64,000 nt of DNA from Brevundimonas fontaquae (GCF_017086445.1 NZ_CP070968.1:2604001-2668000), one strand, 5' to 3'; positions 27,057 to 36,554 are shown, counted from the first letter of the stretch. Numbers and translations: made by a program. The notes: a model not told the origin generated them from the letters alone.

Positions 27057-27548
27057 TTAGCGAGCGGCCTGGAAGGTTTCGACCGAGGCGGTGACGCGCT
27101 CGTTGATCGGCTTGATGCTGTCCTTGACCGTGGCGGTGACGATCTCGTTCGTCTTGGTCAGCTCGGCGACATAGCGTTCCATCGACTTCTTGGCCCAGGC
27201 GGTCTGGAGCTCGAAGAACTCCTGCACCGAACGGGCGGTGGACAGTTCCTTGGAGGCGGCGACGCCGTCTTCCCACGAGGACTTGGCGAAGCCGAGCGCC
27301 TGTTGCGACAGGGCCTCGGCGCCCTTCTGAGCGACGGTGACCGACTCGACCATGGCTTCCAGGGTCTTCTTGCTGTGCGCGTTCAGCTCGGCCATCGAGG
27401 CCGTCGACTTGTCGATGCCTTCACGGAAGGCCTGCGTGCCAGCCGCCTGCATGGTTTCGGCTTGCGCCTTGACCTTGGCGGCGGCCGAAGTTGCGGCGGC
27501 GGTGGCTTGGTCGGCGGTTTTCTTCACGGTTTCAGCGGCGTCGGCCAT
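27057..27548 (-). CDS. Phasin family protein
   Basis: A 163-residue helical protein of the phasin family, which coats polyhydroxyalkanoate granules. The Ala/Lys-rich N-terminus (ADAAETVKKTADQATAAATSAAAKVKAQAETMQAAG) resembles a histone-like helix. The phasin_2 core follows: NAHSKKTLEAMVESVTVAQKGAEALSQQALGFAKSSWEDGVAASKELS, then SVQEFFELQTAWAKKSMERYV. The ATG at 27548 has GGAG eight bases upstream, and 42 more in-frame codons upstream lack homology. A 15-base perfect palindrome of PhaR-operator type lies about 115 bases upstream (27662-27676). Both suggest a PHB-linked role. Confidence 0.9.
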   Translation of the reverse strand: MADAAETVKKTADQATAAATSAAAKVKAQAETMQAAGTQAFREGIDKSTASMAELNAHSKKTLEAMVESVTVAQKGAEALSQQALGFAKSSWEDGVAASKELSTARSVQEFFELQTAWAKKSMERYVAELTKTNEIVTATVKDSIKPINERVTASVETFQAAR

Positions 27549-27661
27549 GATCGTCTCTCCGGTAGAAGGCCCTTGGGGACGGACCTGAGGGCGGAAATAA
27601 TGATGCGAGAGGATCTCGCAGACCCACAATATGCTGCAAGTGCGAAGGTTTTTCAAGCGTT

Positions 27662-27676
27662 TTGTGCAATGCACAA
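27662..27676. promoter_or_regulatory. Palindrome TTGTGCAATGCACAA, possible PhaR operator
   Basis: A perfect 7-1-7 palindrome in the phasin upstream region. Its centre reads TGC-N3-GCA, the core reported for the PHB-responsive repressor PhaR in alphaproteobacteria. A second imperfect TGC-rich stretch lies about 35 bases closer to the gene. The rest of the 275-base gap shows no gene. Confidence 0.45.
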
Positions 27677-27823
27677 TATGATCGACGATAACCTTGATCG
27701 GCCGGTCAAATTTGCGTTGACGCGCGGTTAACCATCACGAAACCCGCGCTTCCTATGCTAGCTGTTTGTTCGTGACGGCCGGGGGGCCTGTCGCACCCTG
27801 CTCACCGAGGGGTTGTCCCGCCC

Positions 27824-29314
27824 ATGATCGCTTTTCTCCGCCGTGGCCTGTTCGCCGTCCTCGCGCTTTCGCTGGTTCTGGGCGCGAACGTCAGGCCGAT
27901 CGAGGCCCAGACCGCCTACTCGGCCCAGGAGAACAGCCGCTACGCCGCCATCGTGATCGACGCCGCCACTGGCGAGGTCCTGTTCGCGCGCAACGCCGAC
28001 AGCCGCCGCTATCCAGCGTCGCTGACCAAGATGATGACGCTGTATCTGACGTTCGAGGCGCTGTCTCAGGGCAAGGCCAACGTGAACGATGTGCTGACGA
28101 TCTCGCCGCGCGCCGCGTCCCAGCCGCCGTCAAAACTGGGCCTGGCCGCCGGTCAGACCATCACCCTGGACAACGCCATGCGCGCCACCGCCGTGCGGTC
28201 CGCAAACGACATGGCCCTGGCCATCGGCGAGCACATCGGCGGATCGGAAGCCCGCTTTACCAACATGATGACGCAAAAGGCCGCGCAGCTCGGCATGACC
28301 CAGACGCGCTACTACACCGCAAACGGCCTGCCGGACGCACGTCAGGTGACCTCCGCACGCGACCAGGCCATTCTGGCGCGCGCGATCATGCGCGACTTCC
28401 CTCAGTACTACAGTTATTTCGGCCTTCACGACTGGGCCTACAACGGCCGCAACTATCGCAACACCAACGGCCTGCTGCCGACCGGGCGCGGCTATGACGG
28501 GATGAAGACCGGCTACACCAACGCCTCGGGCTACAACCTCGCCGCCTCGGCCGTGCGTGACGGACGACGCCTGATCACCGTCGTTCTGGGCGGCCGCTCG
28601 ACTGCCAGTCGCAACGCCCACGTCGCCGAACTGATGGACACCGGCTTCGAGGTCGAGCGCCGCCGCGCCCAGGGTGAGCGGATCCAGGTGGCCCAGACCT
28701 TCTTCGAGCAGCGTGGTTTCGGCGTTGGGTCGGCGATCGCAGACGCCCCGATCGCCTATGCTTCGGTCAATGACGACGAGGACGGCGCCGGCGCGGAATC
28801 CACCGCCGTCGCCTATACGGCAGCGCCCGCGCCCGCCACCCTGCCAACGCGTGTCGCCCCAGCCCCGTCGGAGCGCGCGACCAGCCAGCGTGCCGCCGCA
28901 GCTCTGCCGCCCATCGGTCAGGCGCCGCCCGCTTCCGCCGCTCCCCGTGCGCCTCGCAATGTCACCGCTTCGCTGAACGGCGCCCCAGCCAATGCCGCTG
29001 TCGCGCCATCCACCACGCCCCGTCGCTCGACGTCGTCCGCAACGCGTGAACCGGCCCGCACCGCGCCTCGCACGCCGGCCGGTCGCTGGGCGGTGCAGGT
29101 CGGGGCCTTCCGCGAAGAGAAGGTGGCGACCGACTGGCTGACCGAAGTCAACCGCCGCTTCCGCGATCAGTTCGCCACCGCCGAACGCAATGTCCAGACC
29201 GTCGGCGACTGGTATCGCTCGCGCTTTGTCGGCTTGACCGAAACCGGGGCAAAGTCCGCCTGCGAGGCGCTGGCCGCGCGTCGCGTGACCTGCATGGTCA
29301 TCGGCCCCGACTGA
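27824..29314 (+). CDS. D-alanyl-D-alanine carboxypeptidase (PBP5 family) with C-terminal SPOR domain
   Basis: A 496-residue penicillin-binding protein that trims the last D-Ala from peptidoglycan stem peptides in the periplasm. A signal peptide (residues 1-28) ends at IEAQ. The active-site triad is SLTK (Ser66, Lys69), SAN (126-128) and KTG (228-230), all in the standard spacing of peptidase S11. A long Ala/Pro-rich linker (about 320-420) leads to a SPOR domain (RWAVQVGAFREEKVATDWL to the end), which binds denuded glycan at the septum. The fusion is typical of alphaproteobacteria. Confidence 0.94.
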   Translation: MIAFLRRGLFAVLALSLVLGANVRPIEAQTAYSAQENSRYAAIVIDAATGEVLFARNADSRRYPASLTKMMTLYLTFEALSQGKANVNDVLTISPRAASQPPSKLGLAAGQTITLDNAMRATAVRSANDMALAIGEHIGGSEARFTNMMTQKAAQLGMTQTRYYTANGLPDARQVTSARDQAILARAIMRDFPQYYSYFGLHDWAYNGRNYRNTNGLLPTGRGYDGMKTGYTNASGYNLAASAVRDGRRLITVVLGGRSTASRNAHVAELMDTGFEVERRRAQGERIQVAQTFFEQRGFGVGSAIADAPIAYASVNDDEDGAGAESTAVAYTAAPAPATLPTRVAPAPSERATSQRAAAALPPIGQAPPASAAPRAPRNVTASLNGAPANAAVAPSTTPRRSTSSATREPARTAPRTPAGRWAVQVGAFREEKVATDWLTEVNRRFRDQFATAERNVQTVGDWYRSRFVGLTETGAKSACEALAARRVTCMVIGPD

Positions 29315-29336
29315 GACCAAAGCCGCGAGAACAAAT

Positions 29337-29351
29337 GTTCTTGCTTTGTTC
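29337..29351. promoter_or_regulatory. LexA (SOS) box upstream of the radical SAM gene
   Basis: GTTC at 29337-29340, seven bases, GTTC at 29348-29351: the exact alphaproteobacterial LexA operator GTTC-N7-GTTC. It lies 25 bases before the ATG of the PA0069-family radical SAM gene. An overlapping GAAC-N4-GTTC also occurs but is the Gram-positive type. Confidence 0.65.
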
Positions 29352-29376
29352 TTGCTGATGTCGCATCGTCCTTCCC

Positions 29377-30441
29377 ATGGAAACCGCCAAGGGAAGAGGC
29401 GCGCGTTCGAATGCCAGCGGCCGCTACGAGCCTGAGCAGCATCAGTCGTTCGATGACGGCTGGACGCAAGACGACGCCGAGGCCGCGCCGCTGCGCACAA
29501 CCCTCACCCCTGAACACGCCCGCACCATCATCGCCCGGAACGACAGTCCGGACATCGGCTTCGACCGCTCCATCAACCCGTACAAAGGTTGCGAACATGG
29601 CTGCATCTACTGCTACGCCCGTCCGTCCCATGCCTGGATGGGCCTATCCCCGGGCTTGGATTTCGAGAGCCGGATCTTCTTCAAGCCCCAGGCCGCAAGT
29701 CTGCTGGAACAGGCGTTCCTCGCACCCCGATACCGATGCAAGCGCATCCACATAGGCGGCAATACAGACCCCTATCAGCCGGTCGAACGTGATCTGAAGT
29801 CGACGCGCTCGATCCTGAAGGTCATGCAAAGATTCAGGCATCCGTTCAGCATCATCACCAAGTCGGTGTTGATCGCGCGCGACGCGGACATTCTGGGGCC
29901 GATGGGCAAGGCGGGGCTGGCCTCGGCCTTCGTTTCCATCACCACCCTGGACCGTGGGCTGGCGCGGGCGATGGAGCCGCGCGCCTCGACCCCCGCCAAG
30001 CGGCTGGAGGCGATCAGCCGCCTAGCCGACGCCGGTTGTCCGGTGGGGGTCGGTTTCGCCCCCGTCATTCCCGGTCTGAACGACCACGAACTGGAAGCGA
30101 TTCTGGAGGCCGCTGCCAAGGCCGGCGCCACGCGTGCCATGTATGTCACCCTGCGTCTGCCGCTTGAGATCAAGGATCTGTTTCGGGAATGGCTGGCCGA
30201 CGCCCGCCCGGATCGCGCCGCGCGCGTCATGTCCCTGATCCGCCAGACACGTGGGGGCAAGGATTATGACGCCGACTGGTCCCAGCGCATGAAGGGGACC
30301 GGCCCTGTCGCCGAACTGATCGGAACGCGGTTCAAGGCCGCCGTCAAACGCTACGGTCTCGACACGCCGCACCGCTTGCTGGACGAAACCCAGTTCCGCG
30401 TGCCGGCAGATGCCCGGCCGCAGTTGGAGTTGTTCGGCTAG
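29377..30441 (+). CDS. PA0069-family radical SAM protein (SplB-like)
   Basis: A 354-residue radical SAM enzyme. The cluster motif C72-x3-C76-x2-C79 lies in YKGCEHGCIYCYARPSH. It is followed by GGNTDPYQPVERDLKSTRSILKVM and SIITKSVLIARDADILGPM, features shared with spore photoproduct lyase and the PA0069/COG1533 group. The function of PA0069 proteins is unproven. The SplB kinship and the LexA box 25 bases upstream suggest a DNA repair role (inference). The stop overlaps the end of the convergent gene by a few bases. Confidence 0.88.
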   Translation: METAKGRGARSNASGRYEPEQHQSFDDGWTQDDAEAAPLRTTLTPEHARTIIARNDSPDIGFDRSINPYKGCEHGCIYCYARPSHAWMGLSPGLDFESRIFFKPQAASLLEQAFLAPRYRCKRIHIGGNTDPYQPVERDLKSTRSILKVMQRFRHPFSIITKSVLIARDADILGPMGKAGLASAFVSITTLDRGLARAMEPRASTPAKRLEAISRLADAGCPVGVGFAPVIPGLNDHELEAILEAAAKAGATRAMYVTLRLPLEIKDLFREWLADARPDRAARVMSLIRQTRGGKDYDADWSQRMKGTGPVAELIGTRFKAAVKRYGLDTPHRLLDETQFRVPADARPQLELFG

Positions 30442-30839
30442 TCGTCCGCCGCCGATGAATCGATGGCGCGCGTGACCAGATCGCGCCAGGTCGGATCGGT
30501 GTCATCGACCAGATCGACGTCCTCCATCAGGGCCACCGCGCCTTCCCCGTCCGGCAAGATCAGACCCAGGATTTCCATCTCCTCGCCATCGGCGCCGAGA
30601 TGGCTTTCGGCCTGGACGGCCACCGCCGCCTGTTCGCCGTCCTCTTCCCACCAGATGACCGGCTGGGGCAGGTCCATGACGATGGGAAGCGGATCGTCGG
30701 TTTCGCCCAAGGCGAACACCGCACGTCTCGCTTGAACGTCGTCTAGCGTCGCCACGGCGCCCGTGAACGGCTTCAGCCGCGTCCAGTCGTCGGCGTCGAA
30801 ACCGCCGCCGTCCTCCTCGCTCGTGTCGTCCAAGGTCAT
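30438..30839 (-). CDS. Acidic conserved hypothetical protein
   Basis: A 133-residue, strongly acidic cytoplasmic protein that I do not recognise. It begins MTLDDTSEEDGGGFDADDWTRLK and contains a beta-rich core (RRAVFALGETDDPLPIVMDLPQPVIWW, EMEILGLILPDGEGAVALMEDVDLVDDTDP). Its ATG overlaps the stop of the upstream RNA methyltransferase gene (ATGA), so translation is likely coupled. An earlier open frame to 31064 is antisense-like shadow of the methyltransferase and is not used. Confidence 0.65.
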   Translation of the reverse strand: MTLDDTSEEDGGGFDADDWTRLKPFTGAVATLDDVQARRAVFALGETDDPLPIVMDLPQPVIWWEEDGEQAAVAVQAESHLGADGEEMEILGLILPDGEGAVALMEDVDLVDDTDPTWRDLVTRAIDSSAADD

Positions 30840-32080
30840 CGTTTGAAAACCCCCACCAGTTCGACGTGCGAGGACCACAGGAACTGATCCACCGGCGTCA
30901 CCGTCTCCAGGCGGAAACCGGCGTCGATCAGAACCCGGGCGTCGCGCGCAAAGGTCTGAGGATTGCATGACACGCCCACAACGACGCCGGCCTTGGTGTC
31001 CGCGATCTGAGCCGTCTGGTCGATCGCGCCGGCCCGCGGCGGGTCGAACACGATGCCGTCGCATCCCTTCAGGTCATAAGGATTCATCGGCCGACGAAAC
31101 AGATCGCGCGCCTCGGCCGTGATGGCCTTCATCCCTTTGGCCGAACCGACGGCGGCCTTCAGCGCATCGATGCCCGGCTTGGACGCGTCCGCTGCGATCA
31201 CCGGCGCGACCGTGGCCAGCGGGAAGGTGAAGGTCCCCGCGCCGCAGAACAGATCGGCGATCTTCTTGGCGCCCTTCACTGCCGTCAGCGCGCGAGAGAC
31301 CATCGCCGCCTCGGCCTGAGGGACGGCCTGCAGGAAGCCGCCCGCCGGCAGGGCCACGGTGGCTGGGCCAAACGCCACCTTGGGCTGGCGCGCCATCACC
31401 AGGGTGTCGCCCGCCAGGCTGAGGCGCGCCAGATCGGCCCGGTGCGCGGCCTGAATGGCCTGCATCTGGGCGTCTGCCGACAGGCCCCCGCCCGAACGCC
31501 TTTCGACCCCGGTCACATCGACGTCCAGCCCCGACAGGGTCCAGGTGACGTGCAGGGTCGGGGCCGATTTCGGATGCTCGAAAAAAGCGGCGGCGACCTG
31601 GGTCAGCGCCGGAATGGCCGCTACGATCCGGGGATCGGCGACCGGACAGGTCTTCACCTCGACCAGCCGCCAGGAGCGGCGTGCCTTGAAACCCAGCACC
31701 ACCCGTCCATCCTGGGTGCGACGGGCATGAAGAGCCAGGCGGCGACGGCTGGCCGGCGGGGTCGCCACCGTCGCCTCGATCTCGGTCTCGATCCGCTCGC
31801 GCGCCAAGGCCAGACGCACCTGTTCTCGTTTCCATTCCAGATACGGCCCCTCGGACCAATGCTGAAGCGAGCAGCCGCCACAGTCGCCATACTGGGGCGA
31901 GACCGGTGCGATGCGGTCAGGGCTGGGCGTGATGATCTCGACCTCTTCCAGCCGACCGTCCACGACGACGCCGCGCACCGTTTCGCCGGGCAAGGTCAGG
32001 CCGGCGAACACCGGGCCGGACGGCGTCTGGGCGACGCCGTCGCCCTGGCCGCCGACGCGGTCGATGGTGAAGATGTCCAT
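30836..32080 (-). CDS. RlmD/TrmA-type RNA (uracil-C5) methyltransferase
   Basis: A 414-residue SAM-dependent RNA m5U methyltransferase of the RumA/RlmD group. An N-terminal TRAM-like domain (residues 1-55) is followed by the iron-sulfur segment GDCGGCSLQHW with Cys67 and Cys70, and a later Cys in EVKTCPVADP. SAM motif IADLFCGAGTFTFPL and catalytic VGVSCNPQTFARDA follow. The first of the four usual cluster ligands (C-x5-C) is Ser61 here. Whether it modifies 23S rRNA or tRNA cannot be told. It lies upstream of, and overlaps, the acidic protein gene. Confidence 0.9.
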   Translation of the reverse strand: MDIFTIDRVGGQGDGVAQTPSGPVFAGLTLPGETVRGVVVDGRLEEVEIITPSPDRIAPVSPQYGDCGGCSLQHWSEGPYLEWKREQVRLALARERIETEIEATVATPPASRRRLALHARRTQDGRVVLGFKARRSWRLVEVKTCPVADPRIVAAIPALTQVAAAFFEHPKSAPTLHVTWTLSGLDVDVTGVERRSGGGLSADAQMQAIQAAHRADLARLSLAGDTLVMARQPKVAFGPATVALPAGGFLQAVPQAEAAMVSRALTAVKGAKKIADLFCGAGTFTFPLATVAPVIAADASKPGIDALKAAVGSAKGMKAITAEARDLFRRPMNPYDLKGCDGIVFDPPRAGAIDQTAQIADTKAGVVVGVSCNPQTFARDARVLIDAGFRLETVTPVDQFLWSSHVELVGVFKR

Positions 32081-32274
32081 CGGCGGGCTTCTAGCCGGGC
32101 GTCCCCTTTCGCTCAAGCCACGGGGCCGTAGCGAGGACCGGATGAACATGAACGAAGATGAACGAACCGATCAATCGCCGTTCAGCTTCGCCGTCATAAA
32201 TCTTGGTGCAACGAGACACGAGGCTTTGCCGTTAACGTTTGACGGAAACCGTTCGGTCCTCAGAGGGTTGGAAA

Positions 32275-32937
32275 ATGCGTCTCACGAAAACATCGATCGC
32301 CGCCGTCGCCGCTCTGGCGTTCGGCGTCACGGCCGCCCCGCTTACGGCGTCGGCACAAAACTATTACGGCAGCGGCTATAGCCAGAACTACGGCACCGGC
32401 GCCTACAGCCGTTCCTACGATTACAACAGCGGCCGCTACTACGACCCTTGCGCGCGTGAGCGCCAAGGTCGTACCGGCGCCGGCGCGGTGATCGGCGGCG
32501 GCGCGGGTGCCGTCATCGGCTCGCAACTGGCCGCACGCGGCCGTCGCACCGAAGGCAGCATCCTGGGCGGCGTGCTCGGCGCTGTCGTCGGGTCGCAGGT
32601 CGGTCGGTCCAGCTCGGACGCCTGCCGCAGCTATCAGAGCAGCTATGGCTCGAACGGCTATTACGCTCAGGGCTACAGCCAACCGAGCTACGGCTATTAC
32701 GACGATCGTTACACCGGCGACCAAGGCTATCGCTACGACGACTATGATCGTCGCGATGACTATGCCTACAGCCGTGGCGGCTATTACGATGACCGCTCAC
32801 GCCCGGTCGAATCCTATCAGAATTCAGACGGATGCCGTCTGGCCGAAAGCCAGATCCGTCTGCCGGATGGTCGCACGGACACCCGCTACGTCCGCACCTG
32901 CCCCGACCAGTACGGCCGCTATCGCGTCGTCGATTAA
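32275..32937 (+). CDS. Exported glycine-zipper, tyrosine-rich surface protein
   Basis: A 220-residue exported protein. The signal peptide ends near LTASAQ. Two glycine-zipper segments, TGAGAVIGGGAGAVIGSQLA and SILGGVLGAVVGSQVG, form the Rick17kDa/2TM glycine-zipper domain found in outer membrane proteins. The flanks are extremely rich in Tyr, Ser, Gly and Asp (DYDRRDDYAYSRGGYYDDRSRP). The C-terminus has a small domain with two cysteines (DGCRLAES, VRTCPDQYGRYRVVD). The ATG at 32275 follows GAGGG. The function is unknown, possibly envelope integrity. A terminator lies directly downstream. Confidence 0.8.
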   Translation: MRLTKTSIAAVAALAFGVTAAPLTASAQNYYGSGYSQNYGTGAYSRSYDYNSGRYYDPCARERQGRTGAGAVIGGGAGAVIGSQLAARGRRTEGSILGGVLGAVVGSQVGRSSSDACRSYQSSYGSNGYYAQGYSQPSYGYYDDRYTGDQGYRYDDYDRRDDYAYSRGGYYDDRSRPVESYQNSDGCRLAESQIRLPDGRTDTRYVRTCPDQYGRYRVVD

Positions 32938-32972
32938 TTTTCAGCCCCCCTGTCGATCGACGACGTGACGGA

Positions 32973-33006
32973 GCCGCCGGAGGACCAATCCTCCGGCGGT
33001 TTCTCT
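32973..33006 (+). terminator. Intrinsic terminator after the glycine-zipper gene
   Basis: GCCGCCGGAGG (32973-32983) pairs with CCTCCGGCGGT (32990-33000), allowing one G-T pair, around ACCAAT. The T-rich tail TTCTCTTT follows. It lies 35 bases past the stop codon. Confidence 0.85.
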
Positions 33007-33074
33007 TTGCTTGGGGTCTACCGGCCTTTGGCCTGCTTGAGCCCTAGGTGTATCGCCCCGAGATTTGTGGGTTG

Positions 33075-33806
33075 TCAGCCAGGCTTCTTCGCCCAGAGCA
33101 GAAACTCGACATTGCCGTCGCCGCCGGTGATCGGGCTTTCGGTTGTCGCCTGCACCGCCCAGCCCAGCGCTTCCAGCCAGTCGCGTACGCGCTCCACGGC
33201 GGCCGCATGCGCCGTCGCATCCTTGATCACGCCCTTCTTGCCGCCGCCCGGGCCATCGGCCTCGAACTGCGGCTTGACCAGGGTGACCAGATCCGCGCCA
33301 GGCGTCGCCAGATCCAGCGCGACCGGAAGCACTTTGATCAGGCTGATGAAGCTGGCGTCGCAGACCACCAGCGAAGGCGGCTGCGGGATCATTTCGGGAG
33401 TCAGGTCGCGCGCATCGGTGCGCTCCAGATTGACCACGCGGGGATCGGACAACACCCGTGCGTGCATCTGGCCGAAGCCGACGTCGACGGCGAACACCTT
33501 GGCCGCGCCGCGGGTCAGCAAAACCTCGGTAAAGCCGCCGGTCGATGCCCCGACATCCAGCGCCACCCTGCCCTCCACGAGGACTGGCCACAGGGTCAGG
33601 GCGTGGTCCAGCTTCAGCGCGCCACGCCCGACCCAAGGGTGGGCGGGTTGGGCCTCCAGCGCGATGTCGTCCGCGAACTGTTCGGACGCCTTCCCCACGA
33701 TCACGCCGTCGGCCAAAACCAGCCCCGCCTCGATCGCGGCGCGCGCCTGCGAGCGGCTGTCGAACAGGCCGCGTGCGACCAGAAGCTGATCAATCCGCGT
33801 CTTCAC
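33075..33806 (-). CDS. tlyA: TlyA-family rRNA methyltransferase (S4 + FtsJ domains)
   Basis: A 243-residue protein with an N-terminal S4 RNA-binding domain (MKTRIDQLLVARGLFDSRSQARAAIEAGLV) and an FtsJ/RrmJ-like methyltransferase (VALDVGASTGGFTEVLL, VVCDASFI, VKPQFEADGPGGGKKGVIKD). TlyA proteins 2'-O-methylate rRNA (capreomycin sensitivity) and some also lyse red cells. The start is GTG at 33806. It lies 21 bases after valS on the same strand. In this lineage it follows popZ and valS. Confidence 0.9.
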   Translation of the reverse strand: MKTRIDQLLVARGLFDSRSQARAAIEAGLVLADGVIVGKASEQFADDIALEAQPAHPWVGRGALKLDHALTLWPVLVEGRVALDVGASTGGFTEVLLTRGAAKVFAVDVGFGQMHARVLSDPRVVNLERTDARDLTPEMIPQPPSLVVCDASFISLIKVLPVALDLATPGADLVTLVKPQFEADGPGGGKKGVIKDATAHAAAVERVRDWLEALGWAVQATTESPITGGDGNVEFLLWAKKPG

Positions 33807-33827
33807 GGCCTTGCTTTCATCAGGGCG

Positions 33828-36554
33828 TCAGAGCGACGCCAGACGCGCCAGCGCCGCCTGTAGCTTGACCTTGCCTGCCTCGGCCTCGGCCAGCTTGGCG
33901 CGCTGTTCGTCGACGACTTCCGGCGCGGCGCGAGACACGAAGTTAGGATTGCCCAGCTTTTTGTTCACATGGCCGATGTCGCTCTCGAAGGCGGCGATTT
34001 CCTTCTCCAGACGGGCCCGTTCGGCGGTCAGATCGATGATGCCCGCCAAGGACAAGGCGATGGTCGAGCCGCCGGATACGAAGGTCACAGCCCCTGTCGG
34101 CGCCGCGTCAGCCGAGCCGACCTCGGACACCCGGCCCAGGGTCAGGATCAGATCGCGATGGCGGGCGATCCGCTCGGCTGTCACGGCGTCGGGTGCGACA
34201 AAGGCCAACGGCGGCTTGGCCGACGGCGGCACGTTCATTTCGGCGCGCAGCCCGCGAATCTCACCGACCAGATCGACCAGCCAGCCGATCTCGGCTTCGG
34301 CCGAGGCGTCGATGAAGGCGTCCGGCAGAACCGGCCACTCGGCCCCGATCAGCAAGCCGTCGCGCGCCGGCCCTTCCTTGCCCAGTTCGGCCCATAGTTC
34401 CTCTGTGATGAAGGGCATGACCGGATGCAGCAGCTTGAGCGTCTGGTCCAACGTCCATGCGGTCATCGCCCGCGTCTCGGACTTTGCGGCTTCATCGGCG
34501 CCCTGGAACACCGGCTTGGCCAGTTCCAGATACCAGTCGCAGAAGACGTTCCAGACGAAGCGATATAGAGCGCCCGCTGCATCGTCGAAGCGTCCGCCTT
34601 CGATGGCTTCGGAGACGCCGCGTTCGGCCTTGGTCAGCTCGCCGCGGATCCAGCGGTTGATCGTCTGGTCGACGGTGGCGGGATCGAAGCCTTCGACCCG
34701 GCGCGCCTCGTTCATCTGGCTGAAGCGCGCGGCGTTCCACAGCTTGGTGCCGAAGTTGCGATAGCCCTCGATCCGCTGCTTCGACAGTTTGATGTCCCGC
34801 GTGCCGGACAGGATGGCCATGGTGAAGCGCAACGGATCGGCGCCCAGCTCGTCGATGATGCCCAGGGGGTCGATGACGTTCCCCTTGGACTTGCTCATCT
34901 TCTGGCCCTTCTCGTCGCGGACGAGGCCATTGATGATGACGCGTTTGAACGGGACCTCGCCCATGAAATGCTGGCCCATCATCATCATCCGGGCGACCCA
35001 GAAAAAGATGATGTCCGCCGCCGTGACCAGGTCGCTGGTCGGATAGAACCGCTCCAGATCCTCGGTCTTCTCGGGCCAGCCCATGGTCGAGAAGGGCCAC
35101 AGGGCCGAGGAGAACCAGGTGTCCAGAACGTCCTCGTCCTGGGTCAGGGCGACCTCGGAATCATAGTCCGCCATTGCCTGTTCGCGGGCGTCCTCTTCCG
35201 TTTCGGCGACATAGATTTCGCCGTTCGGGCCATACCAGGCCGGGATGCGGTGCCCCCACCAGAGCTGGCGCGAGATGCACCAGGGTTCGATGTTGCGCAG
35301 CCATTCGAAATAGATCTTCTCGTATGACTTGGGCTCGAACACCGTATCGCCCTGCTCCACCGCCTTCAGCGCGGGCTGGGCCAGGACCTTGGCGTCGACG
35401 TACCACTGGTCCGTCAGCCATGGCTCGATGACCACGCCGGAGCGGTCGCCGTGCGGCACGACGTGTTTGGTCTTCTCGATCTCGCGCAGCCAGCCCTCTT
35501 CCTCGGCGCGGGCGACGATAGCCTTGCGCGCGGCGAAGCGGTCTTGACCGACGTAGTCCGCAGGCACGTCGGGCGTGTCGACGTCCGTGATGCGTCCGAA
35601 AGCGTCGAGGATATTCAGCGACGGCAGGCCCGCCCGCTTGCCCACGCCGAAGTCGTTGAAATCATGGGCCGGCGTGATCTTCACCGCGCCCGAACCCTTG
35701 GTCGGATCGGCATAGTCGTCGGCGACGATGGGGATGCGACGGCCGGTGATCGGCAGGGTCACGAACTTGCCGACCAGGCCGGCATAGCGTTCGTCATCCG
35801 GATGCACCGCCACGCCGGTGTCGCCCAGCATGGTCTCGGGCCGGGTCGTGGCGACGACGATGAAGTTACGCGTCTCGAACTCCGTCGCATTGCCGTCTTC
35901 GTCCAAGGCGACGGGGTGTTCGTAGGTCACGCCGTCGGCGAGCGGATAGGCGAAATGCCAGTAGGCGCCATCCACCTCGCGCTGCTCGACCTCCAGGTCC
36001 GAGATGGCGGTCTGGAAATGCGGGTCCCAGTTCACCAGCCGCTTGTCGCGATAAATCAGGCCTTCCTTATGCAGTTGCACGAAGACCTTGCGGACGGCGG
36101 CGTTCAGCCCCTCGTCCAGGGTGAACCGCTCTCGCGACCAGTCGCACGAGGCGCCGAGGCGGCGCAGTTGACGCACGATTGTCCCGCCGCTTTCGGCCTT
36201 CCATTCCCAGATCTTCTCGATGAAGGCGTCGCGGCCCATGTCGCGACGACCGACATTGCCGGCGGCCGCCAGCTGACGCTCGACCACCATCTGGGTGGCG
36301 ATGCCGGCGTGGTCCGTGCCAGGCAGCCACAGCACCGCCTTGCCCTTCATCCGGTGATAGCGGGCCACGATGTCCTGCAGCGTGTTGTTCAGGGCATGCC
36401 CGATGTGCAGGCTGCCCGTCACATTGGGCGGCGGAATGACGATCGAATAGGCCTCGGCAGCGCCGTCGGTGCGGGGCGCGAACAGGCCGCTCTCTTCCCA
36501 CTGGGCGTAAAGGCGGGGCTCGGCGGTTTGGGGTTCGAAGGTCTTCTCAAGCAT
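33828..36554 (-). CDS. valS: Valyl-tRNA synthetase
   Basis: A 908-residue class I synthetase attaching valine to tRNA-Val. The HIGH motif is LHIGHALN at residues 49-56 after PPPNVTGS, and KMSKS is [12 protein letters not shown] near residue 560. The connective peptide 1 editing domain shows [20 protein letters not shown]. The C-terminal tail from [23 protein letters not shown] is the usual coiled-coil arm. All are in the standard positions for the bacterial enzyme. It lies between popZ and tlyA, as in Caulobacter. Confidence 0.98.
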   Translation of the reverse strand: MLEKTFEPQTAEPRLYAQWEESGLFAPRTDGAAEAYSIVIPPPNVTGSLHIGHALNNTLQDIVARYHRMKGKAVLWLPGTDHAGIATQMVVERQLAAAGNVGRRDMGRDAFIEKIWEWKAESGGTIVRQLRRLGASCDWSRERFTLDEGLNAAVRKVFVQLHKEGLIYRDKRLVNWDPHFQTAISDLEVEQREVDGAYWHFAYPLADGVTYEHPVALDEDGNATEFETRNFIVVATTRPETMLGDTGVAVHPDDERYAGLVGKFVTLPITGRRIPIVADDYADPTKGSGAVKITPAHDFNDFGVGKRAGLPSLNILDAFGRITDVDTPDVPADYVGQDRFAARKAIVARAEEEGWLREIEKTKHVVPHGDRSGVVIEPWLTDQWYVDAKVLAQPALKAVEQGDTVFEPKSYEKIYFEWLRNIEPWCISRQLWWGHRIPAWYGPNGEIYVAETEEDAREQAMADYDSEVALTQDEDVLDTWFSSALWPFSTMGWPEKTEDLERFYPTSDLVTAADIIFFWVARMMMMGQHFMGEVPFKRVIINGLVRDEKGQKMSKSKGNVIDPLGIIDELGADPLRFTMAILSGTRDIKLSKQRIEGYRNFGTKLWNAARFSQMNEARRVEGFDPATVDQTINRWIRGELTKAERGVSEAIEGGRFDDAAGALYRFVWNVFCDWYLELAKPVFQGADEAAKSETRAMTAWTLDQTLKLLHPVMPFITEELWAELGKEGPARDGLLIGAEWPVLPDAFIDASAEAEIGWLVDLVGEIRGLRAEMNVPPSAKPPLAFVAPDAVTAERIARHRDLILTLGRVSEVGSADAAPTGAVTFVSGGSTIALSLAGIIDLTAERARLEKEIAAFESDIGHVNKKLGNPNFVSRAAPEVVDEQRAKLAEAEAGKVKLQAALARLASL

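Noticed and set aside
29333..29340. GAAC-N4-GTTC (Gram-positive type LexA/DinR site)
   Set aside because: Overlaps the alphaproteobacterial GTTC-N7-GTTC box, which fits this lineage; probably chance.
30840..31064. N-terminal extension of the acidic protein at 30438
   Set aside because: It lies inside the methyltransferase coding region in another frame and lacks conserved character; the ATGA overlap marks the real start.
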